From assembly GCA_025928735.1 (NCBI GenBank), contig JAICIW010000139.1, forward strand, positions 1-6,314: a DNA stretch of 6,314 nt, given 5' to 3'. Of the stretch, positions 1 through 4,492 are shown piece after piece (position 1 is the stretch's first letter; each line of letters begins with the position of its first letter). The DNA comes from Rhodanobacteraceae bacterium. Lineage in GTDB: Bacteria > Pseudomonadota > Gammaproteobacteria > Xanthomonadales > Rhodanobacteraceae. Made by a program: the position numbers and the translations under genes. Under the pieces are notes generated by a model that saw only the letters and a program-made list of their open reading frames with translations, did no database searches and had not been told where the DNA came from.

Positions 1-1748
1 AAATCCAGCGCGGCATCCACGTCGGTTGCGCGCGGCCATTCGTCGGAGAAATCGAACGAGGCGTCCTGCACGGCACCGGTCGCCTCGAAACGACCTTCGT
101 GATCGAGGAACGGCCAGTGGTCCAGATCGCCGCGGACGACCACGCGCCCGGCGGTCACCGCGCCGCCCACGAAAGCATGATCCAGCCATGCGATCAGCGA
201 TGGCGGCATGCTGCGATAGGGCCAGAACATCTTCGCATCGGAGATGGTGCCGTGCTCGAGTGCACCGGACGCGGAAATGAACGGCTTGTGCCCGCCGCCA
301 CGCAAGATCAAATGCGCCTGGCCATTGCCGGCAAATTCACCGGTATCGAAGTGCAAGCCTTCGGCCGCGATGTTCCACAGCCCGACTTCGCGCCACGCCA
401 CCAGCGTGCCGCCGAACCGGCGGAACTGGAACGGTTTGCGAAACACATCCGTGAGCGCGAGCGTCGCGCTCTGCGGCGGCAGTTCCAGCGACAGCGCCTC
501 GTTGTCCGCGTGGACGATTCCGCGCGACAACGCGATGCCCGGAATCGTACCCGTCGCGCTCGACTGCAATCCGGAAAAGCGCACCGTCGCGTCGTAGCGC
601 CCGCCTTCGCGCCATGCCAGCGCTGCGGCATCCAGTTGCACGTGCGGCTGCGCCTGCGCGGCCCAATCGATCAGCGTTTTCGGCGCCTGCGGCGCCATCG
701 CCGCCAATGACAGCCACGGCGAAAGGTCGATGGCGCGCGCCGCCGCGGTCACCAGTCGCGCACCTGGATGGCCGCGCACGTGCACGATCGCGCCGCCCGC
801 CTGATCGACGTCCACGCCCGGCTTGCCCGGTCCGCGCCAGACGATGTCCCAGCCACCGTCGACGTGGTTTGCCTCGAGCGTGCCCGCGAGTGCCGCGAGC
901 GCCACGCTCCGCCCTTCTGGCCCGGACGCAACCAGATCACGCATCGCATAACGGGCCGCGGCGGATTCGAACTTGCCATTCCGCCAGTGCCCCCAGATTT
1001 CGATGTCCGCCAACCCGTTGCGCACCGCGTAACCCTTGAGGTCCAGCCCGCGCACGGCTTCGGCGAGGTCGAAATTGCGCGTCGTGACGTACAGGTCGTA
1101 ATTGCGCTCGGACGCATCCATGCGTCCGCTCACCGTCACCGCCTGGTGCGTTCCGAGTTGCTGCAAGCTTCCGCCGAAACGCACCGAATCGCCAATGTTC
1201 ACCACCCGCAGCCGCGGCGCCAGCACGCGCCACGAGCGCCCCGTCACGTTGTCGACGATGTCGACGCGCACGTCGCTCAAGTCCAGATCCACCGGCAGCG
1301 ATTGCAGCGGCGCGTGCGTTTCGCCGGGCGAGTTGCCGAACCCGGCCACCTGCCAGCCGGACATGGAGTGCTCGACGCGCAATTCGATGCCGTTGAGCCG
1401 CAGCGTGAGCCAGCGGTGCGACGGGCGCAGCCACGCACCGAAATCGAATTTCAATTGCGCCTGCTTCAGCGTGATCGAACCTCCACCCACCTTCTCCGGG
1501 CCGAGTGTCAGGTTCTTCACCGTAAGCAGCGGGCCCGAGGGCTGCCAGTGACTCGTCACCCCCGTGAATGTCACCGGACGATGCAGCCGCTCCGACAACT
1601 GGTGCGCGATGAAATCCGGATAGTGCGTCGCCACCGGCAACAGGATCTGCACCAGTCCCATCGCGACCGCCGCCGCGATCAGCAGCACCGCCACCAACGC
1701 GGTCAGCGCGAAACGCGCGCGGCGCAGGTGATGGCGCCATGGCGTCAT
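1..1748 (-). CDS. yhdP: YhdP-family AsmA-like envelope protein, N-terminal 582 residues (runs off window)
   Basis: YhdP-family proteins are large, inner-membrane-anchored AsmA-like proteins. In E. coli YhdP works with TamB and YdbH in moving phospholipids to the outer membrane. I read the frame codon by codon from the ATG at 1748 to the left edge and found no stop or frameshift. The N-terminus is basic (MTPWRHHLRRAR) followed by one membrane segment at about residues 13-37; the rest would be periplasmic. From about residue 500 come family-typical motifs: MPPSLIAWLDHAFVGG (514-529 region) and GDLDHWPF (540-547). Family members are usually about 1,250-1,300 residues, so the C-terminal half lies outside the window. 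The ATG was chosen because the anchor begins 12 residues later and a GGAG lies 7 nt upstream; a GTG directly before it (1751) is an in-frame alternative. Position downstream of rng matches E. coli, where tldD follows. The unusual point is the 480 bp repeat-filled gap upstream. Confidence 0.95.
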   Translation of the reverse strand, partial: MTPWRHHLRRARFALTALVAVLLIAAAVAMGLVQILLPVATHYPDFIAHQLSERLHRPVTFTGVTSHWQPSGPLLTVKNLTLGPEKVGGGSITLKQAQLKFDFGAWLRPSHRWLTLRLNGIELRVEHSMSGWQVAGFGNSPGETHAPLQSLPVDLDLSDVRVDIVDNVTGRSWRVLAPRLRVVNIGDSVRFGGSLQQLGTHQAVTVSGRMDASERNYDLYVTTRNFDLAEAVRGLDLKGYAVRNGLADIEIWGHWRNGKFESAAARYAMRDLVASGPEGRSVALAALAGTLEANHVDGGWDIVWRGPGKPGVDVDQAGGAIVHVRGHPGARLVTAAARAIDLSPWLSLAAMAPQAPKTLIDWAAQAQPHVQLDAAALAWREGGRYDATVRFSGLQSSATGTIPGIALSRGIVHADNEALSLELPPQSATLALTDVFRKPFQFRRFGGTLVAWREVGLWNIAAEGLHFDTGEFAGNGQAHLILRGGGHKPFISASGALEHGTISDAKMFWPYRSMPPSLIAWLDHAFVGGAVTAGRVVVRGDLDHWPFLDHEGRFEATGAVQDASFDFSDEWPRATDVDAALD

Positions 1749-1755
1749 CACGCGG

Positions 1756-1759
1756 CTCC
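1756..1759 (-). promoter_or_regulatory. Probable ribosome binding site of yhdP
   Basis: Read on the minus strand, GGAG lies 7 nt before the ATG at 1748. It falls in the short unique stretch between the start codon and the truncated repeat copy that begins at 1766, so the repeat has come close to the translation signal without destroying it. The motif is short and in GC-rich sequence, so support is moderate. Confidence 0.5.
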
Positions 1760-1765
1760 GGCGGC

Positions 1766-1795
1766 GTAGGTCTGGCTGACCCCGAACGCAGCGTC
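1766..1795 (+). repeat. Truncated copy of the 43 bp repeat, next to yhdP start
   Basis: This stretch begins GTAGGTCTGGCTGACCCCGA and aligns with the first 26 or so bases of the complete copy at 1796, with differences at TTG/CTG, G/C and G/A. It lacks the right-hand arm (AGCCCAAC), so it cannot form the full hairpin. It lies directly 5' of the complete copy in the same orientation, giving a 30 bp offset, and ends 17 bp from the yhdP start codon. Confidence 0.7.
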
Positions 1796-1838
1796 GTAGG
1801 TTGGGCTGAGCCCGGACGCAGTCCGGGAGAAGCCCAAC
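1796..1838 (+). repeat. 43 bp REP-like palindromic repeat, copy A
   Basis: The unit folds into a near-perfect two-step hairpin. The outer stem GTTGGGCT (1800-1807) pairs with AGCCCAAC (1831-1838); the inner stem CCCGGAC (1811-1817) pairs with GTCCGGG (1821-1827) around a GCA loop; the two stems are separated by a 3x3 internal loop (GAG/AGA). The leading GTAG is outside the stem but is shared by the other copies, which marks the repeat's end. It is 36 of 43 identical to copy B in opposite orientation. The form resembles REP-type intergenic elements common in Proteobacteria; which named family it belongs to cannot be told from one window. Confidence 0.85.
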
Positions 1839-1854
1839 GGGATCGCACCTGTGT

Positions 1855-1897
1855 GTTGGGCTTCCCGCGGATCAAGTCCGGGGTCAGCCCAACCTAC
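1855..1897 (-). repeat. 43 bp REP-like palindromic repeat, copy B (inverted relative to A)
   Basis: Read on the minus strand this begins with the same 14 bases as copy A (GTAGGTTGGGCTGA) and ends with the same GAAGCCCAAC. The outer arms GTTGGGCT (1855-1862) and AGCCCAAC (1886-1893) are intact, while the inner stem is degraded compared with copy A. With copy A it forms an inverted pair separated by 16 bp (1839-1854). The outermost 14 bases of the pair (1796-1809 and 1884-1897) are perfectly complementary, so the 102 bp block could fold as two separate hairpins or as one long one. Such paired organisation is the pattern seen in BIME-type REP pairs. Confidence 0.82.
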
Positions 1898-2000
1898 AAA
1901 GAGCCCGGGCTCGGCACGCACCCGCGATTCCGTCGCTGCGCTGGGCGCATCAAGGCCACGCATCGACGACACCGCCTTTCCCAAGTCCTGACGCACGCAG

Positions 2001-2027
2001 GGCGGGAGTAGCGCAGCGAATCCCGCC
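2001..2027. repeat. GGCGGGA/TCCCGCC hairpin repeat
   Basis: GGCGGGA (2001-2007) pairs with TCCCGCC (2021-2027) around a 13 nt loop that contains AGCGCAGCGA. The complement of that loop sequence appears at 1933-1942, flanked by a similar GATT, suggesting a diverged inverted copy there. The sequence looks like a dispersed intergenic element rather than a terminator: no T-run follows on either strand. Confidence 0.65.
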
Positions 2028-2042
2028 GGCCAAGGCGCAGAA

Positions 2043-2060
2043 GGCGGGTTGGCACCCGCC
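2043..2060. repeat. GGCGGGT/ACCCGCC hairpin repeat
   Basis: A perfect 7 bp stem (2043-2049 with 2054-2060) closes a 4 nt loop TGGC. On the minus strand the unit reads GTAGGGCGGGTGCCAACCCG and onward. It starts with GTAGG like the 43 bp repeats, and shares the GGCGGG core with the hairpin at 2001-2027, 15 bp away. The two probably belong to one composite dispersed repeat. There is no T-tract, so termination by itself is unlikely. Confidence 0.65.
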
Positions 2061-2167
2061 CTACCAAAGCAGGCCACGGATGGCCGAGTTCGCTTCGACA
2101 CGCGATTGGCAAACACCGCAGGGAAGTCGAGGCAACAGGATGTCGCCGAGACTGTCATGCCCGGTGC

Positions 2168-2222
2168 AGTGGTTTTGGCCACTTTCGCGGAAACGAAAGT
2201 AGCTCGCTCGCGAGGCGAGCGA
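2168..2222 (-). terminator. Cluster of three hairpins just after the rng stop, possible transcript 3' end
   Basis: Beginning 6 nt after the rng stop, in the direction of transcription, are: TCGCTCG/CGAGCGA with a 5 nt loop (2222-2204); ACTTTCG/CGAAAGT with a 6 nt loop (2200-2181); and AGTGG/CCACT with a 6 nt loop (2183-2168), which overlaps the second by 3 nt. The first hairpin is followed by GCTACTTTCGTTTCC, which is only moderately T-rich, so a classical intrinsic terminator is not clearly shown. The cluster could equally protect the rng mRNA 3' end or be another dispersed repeat. Confidence 0.4.
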
Positions 2223-2228
2223 CACCAA

Positions 2229-3716
2229 TCAGAGCAGCACGACATCGAACTGCTCCTGCCCGTACTGCTCCTCGGGTTGGAAGCGAATCGATTTCCCGAT
2301 GAAGCCTTCCAGCTCGGCGACCGCGGCGGATTCTTCCTCCAGCATCCGCCCGACGACTTTCGGCGCGGCCAGCACCAGCAGTTTTTCGGCCTCGAACTGG
2401 CGCACCGCGCGGGTGATCTCGCGGAAGATTTCGTAGCCGACGGTTTCGGCGGTCTTGACGATGCCGCGGCCGGAACACGCGGGACACGGCTCGCACAACT
2501 GACGCGCAAGGCTTTCGGTGGTGCGCTTGCGGGTCATCTCGACCAGGCCCAGTGGACTCATTTCATACACGGTGGTCTTGGCGTGGTCGCGCGCCAGCGC
2601 CTTCTCGAGCGTGCGCAGCACCTGCCGCTTGTGCTCGTCGTCGTGCATGTCGATGAAGTCGATGATGATGATGCCGCCGAGATTGCGCAGGCGAAGCTGG
2701 CGCGCGGCCGCCTGCGCGGCTTCGAGGTTGGTGCGGAACGCGGTCTCCTCCAGATTGCGCGAACCGAGATACGCGCCGGTGTTGACGTCGATCGTCGTCA
2801 TCGCCTCGGTCTGGTCGATCACGAGATAGCCACCGGATTTCAGCGGCACTTCCTTGCGCAGTGCCTTCTGGATTTCGTCCTCGACCCCGTAGAGGTCGAA
2901 GATCGGCCGTTCACCGGGATAGTGTTCGACGCGGTCGGTCAGGCCGGGCATGAACTGCCGCGCGAACGCCAGCGTCCGCTCGAAGGTTTCATGCGAATCC
3001 ACGCGCACTTTTTCGATGTCGTCGTGCATCAGGTCGCGCAGCACGCGCAGCGGCAGCGGTGGCTCTTCGTAAACGCGTTCGCCCGGCTGTGCGTGCACGA
3101 TGGCTTCGGATACCGTCTGCCATACCCGCGTCACGTAGGCGACGTCTTCGGCCAGCGCCGCGGCGTCCAGGCCTTCGGCATTGGTGCGCGCGATCAGGCC
3201 GAAGCCACCCGCCGCCAGGCTCGCGAGCACACCGCGCAGGCGTTCGCGTTCCGCTTCGTCCTCGATTCGCACCGACACGCCCAGCGTGGTGCTGTCCGGC
3301 AGCAGCACCAGATAGCGTGACGGAATGGAAAGGTACGCGGACAACCGCGCGCCCTTGCTGCCGATCGGATCCTTGATCACCTGCACGACCACACGCTGGC
3401 CTTCGTGCACCAGTTCGGTGATGGGTCGCACGCTGACCGGAGGCACAGGCGTGGATGCCGTGCCGTCGATCGAATCGTTGTTGAAACCCGAATGCGCCAT
3501 GTCGCCTGCATGCAGGAACGCGCTGCGTTCCAGTCCGATGTCCACGAACGCGGCCTGCATGCCCGGCATCACGCGCTTCACGCGTCCGCAATAGATATTG
3601 CCGACGTAGCCGCGATGGCCGCTGCGCTCGACATGGACTTCCTGCAACATGCCGTTCTCGACCACGCCGACCCGCGCCTCGCGGGGCGTCACGTTGATCA
3701 GGATTTCCTCGGTCAT
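2229..3716 (-). CDS. rng: Ribonuclease G
   Basis: RNase G is a cytoplasmic single-strand-specific endoribonuclease of the RNase E/G family that matures the 5' end of 16S rRNA and takes part in mRNA decay. The 495-residue product aligns end to end with the E. coli enzyme (489 aa) from MTEEILINVTPREARV to the closing QEQFDVVLL, so it is complete. An S1-type RNA-binding region spans about residues 37-128 (GYVGNIYCGRVKRVMPGMQA). The catalytic metal ligands expected from RNase E are present: D310 and N312 in TIDVN, and D353 in IIIIDFIDM. The zinc-link motif is C411-P-A-C414, with an extra Cys at 408. The loop inside the S1 region (about 74-100) is a few residues longer than in E. coli. There is no long RNase E-type C-terminal tail, which separates it from rne. 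The ATG at 3716 has only a weak ribosome binding site. maf lies 181 bp upstream and yhdP 480 bp downstream. Confidence 0.97.
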   Translation of the reverse strand: MTEEILINVTPREARVGVVENGMLQEVHVERSGHRGYVGNIYCGRVKRVMPGMQAAFVDIGLERSAFLHAGDMAHSGFNNDSIDGTASTPVPPVSVRPITELVHEGQRVVVQVIKDPIGSKGARLSAYLSIPSRYLVLLPDSTTLGVSVRIEDEAERERLRGVLASLAAGGFGLIARTNAEGLDAAALAEDVAYVTRVWQTVSEAIVHAQPGERVYEEPPLPLRVLRDLMHDDIEKVRVDSHETFERTLAFARQFMPGLTDRVEHYPGERPIFDLYGVEDEIQKALRKEVPLKSGGYLVIDQTEAMTTIDVNTGAYLGSRNLEETAFRTNLEAAQAAARQLRLRNLGGIIIIDFIDMHDDEHKRQVLRTLEKALARDHAKTTVYEMSPLGLVEMTRKRTTESLARQLCEPCPACSGRGIVKTAETVGYEIFREITRAVRQFEAEKLLVLAAPKVVGRMLEEESAAVAELEGFIGKSIRFQPEEQYGQEQFDVVLL

Positions 3717-3741
3717 GTCGGGCGCTCGTGGGCTGTTGGAA

Positions 3742-3757
3742 GGCAGTCGTCACTGCC
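3742..3757 (-). promoter_or_regulatory. Hairpin in the rng 5' leader
   Basis: On the minus strand GGCAGT-GACG-ACTGCC makes a perfect 6 bp stem with a 4 nt loop, ending 25 nt before the rng start codon. If transcription starts near the promoter candidate at 3840-3869, the leader is roughly 115 nt and this hairpin is its clearest structure. A role in controlling rng translation or decay is possible by analogy with RNase E leader autoregulation, but nothing here proves it. Confidence 0.4.
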
Positions 3758-3839
3758 GCGATCATCGTCCGCACTTTCCTGCGCGTGCGTCGGCTGGCAA
3801 AAGGCACCCCTCGAAGGCATCCCGCAAACCGGCTCACCC

Positions 3840-3869
3840 GTTATAGCCCGGGCGGTCTGTACCTGTCGA
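3840..3869 (-). promoter_or_regulatory. Sigma-70-like promoter candidate for rng
   Basis: On the minus strand, TCGACA (3869-3864, five of six matches to TTGACA) and TATAAC (3845-3840, five of six matches to TATAAT) are separated by 18 bp. It begins 28 bp after the maf stop and points toward rng, predicting a start of transcription near 3833 and a leader of about 115 nt. Such AT-rich hexamers stand out in this GC-rich sequence. It would let rng be expressed independently of the antiporter and maf. Confidence 0.55.
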
Positions 3870-3897
3870 TGCAGCAATCACGCCCGTTCAGTCGCGG

Positions 3898-4470
3898 TCA
3901 GGCCGCGATGCCGGCACCGCGCACCAGCCGCGCGGTTTCGAACAGCGGCAAGCCCATCACGCCCGAGTAGCTGCCCGACAGATGCGCGACGAAGGCGCCC
4001 GCCCTGCCCTGGATCGCGTAACCGCCGGCTTTGCCGAATGGTTCGCGGGTGGCGACGTAATCCGCGATGGCGCGTTCGTCCAGTTCCGCGAACGTGACCG
4101 CGGACTCGCACACCGCAACGTTTTCGGCAGACGCGGTGGCGCAACATACCACCGAGATCACCACGTGCGTGCGATCCGACAACGCGCGCAGCATCGCCGC
4201 GGCGGCCTCGGCATCGTGCGGTTTGCCGAACACACGCTCATCCAGCACCACTTCGGTATCGGCGCCCAGCACGATGGCATGCGGGTCACGCGCAATCACC
4301 GCCTGCAAACCGGCCCGTGCCTTCCCACATGCCACGCGCTCGACGTACGCGCGTGGCGGTTCGTTCGCACCACGGACCTCCGGCACATCCACGTCGACGA
4401 TTTCAAAATCGACGCCGATCTGCGCGAGCAATTCGCGACGGCGCGGGGATTGCGATGCAAGGTAAAGCAT
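3898..4470 (-). CDS. maf: Maf-family nucleotide pyrophosphatase (YhdE-like, dTTP/UTP type)
   Basis: Maf proteins hydrolyse nucleoside triphosphates to monophosphates and pyrophosphate, acting as house-cleaning enzymes and in some bacteria slowing division. The 190-residue product has the full family signature: SQSPRRRELL (residues 6-15), E31, K50, the catalytic Asp in GADTEVV (D71), FGKPHD (81-86), and the C-terminal YAIQGRAG...GSYSGVMGLPL (151-176). The ADT form of the Asp motif fits the dTTP/UTP pyrophosphatase subfamily represented by E. coli YhdE rather than the YceF m7GTP type. The ATG at 4470 was chosen because family members start MxxLASxSPRR; the longer frame from 4509 would add 13 unconserved residues and overlap the upstream gene. 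The antiporter stop is 22 bp upstream, so the two are probably co-transcribed. No strong Shine-Dalgarno is visible; translational coupling is possible. rng follows after 181 bp, as the conserved cluster predicts. Confidence 0.95.
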   Translation of the reverse strand: MLYLASQSPRRRELLAQIGVDFEIVDVDVPEVRGANEPPRAYVERVACGKARAGLQAVIARDPHAIVLGADTEVVLDERVFGKPHDAEAAAAMLRALSDRTHVVISVVCCATASAENVAVCESAVTFAELDERAIADYVATREPFGKAGGYAIQGRAGAFVAHLSGSYSGVMGLPLFETARLVRGAGIAA

Positions 4471-4492
4471 CGCGCAAGCATAACCGCCGCGA

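Larger units (their letters stand above)
1749..2228. other. 480 bp gene-free rng-yhdP intergenic region, mosaic of hairpin repeats
   Basis: No credible coding region exists here on either strand; the open frames that cross it are translations of repeats or extensions of shadow frames. Moving from the yhdP side to the rng side it holds: a truncated and two complete copies of a 43 bp repeat (1766-1897); a 12 bp perfect palindrome GAGCCCGGGCTC (1901-1912); a stretch at 1926-1945 resembling a diverged inverted copy of the later hairpin repeat, with TCGCTGCGCT at 1933-1942 exactly complementary to 2010-2019; two GGCGGG hairpins (2001-2027, 2043-2060); about 100 bp without obvious structure (2065-2167); and three small hairpins next to the rng stop (2168-2222). 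I found no convincing promoter for yhdP in it. The content looks like dispersed, REP-like intergenic repeats that have accumulated between two genes that are close neighbours in related genomes. Confidence 0.8.

Noticed and set aside
937..1875. Open frame of 312 codons on the minus strand beginning in the repeats
   Set aside because: It is out of frame with the uninterrupted yhdP frame, is alanine/arginine-rich shadow sequence, and starts inside a repeat copy.
1766..1897. CRISPR-like array suggested by repeats at short spacing
   Set aside because: Only three copies, one truncated and one inverted, each folding on itself, with no regular unique spacers and no cas genes.
1748..2509. Open frame of 253 codons on the minus strand spanning the intergenic region and the end of rng
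   Set aside because: Its first part is a shifted frame of rng and the rest is translated repeat sequence; the tail reads through the 43 bp repeats. No protein family is recognisable.
2655..2674. Run of GAT triplets inside rng as a possible slippage site
   Set aside because: It encodes the conserved IIII stretch before the catalytic Asp; a triplet repeat would not shift the frame and the residues are expected for the family.
2049..3320. Long plus-strand open frame of 423 codons opposite rng
   Set aside because: It is antisense to a well-conserved RNase G; long antisense frames are expected in GC-rich DNA. The other long plus-strand frames (768-1769, 4646-5482) are rejected for the same reason.
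3846..3853. GCCCGGGC palindrome in the maf-rng gap as a terminator or operator
   Set aside because: Eight self-complementary bases without a loop or T-run are common by chance in GC-rich DNA; it lies within the spacer of the promoter candidate, but no regulator site can be argued from it.
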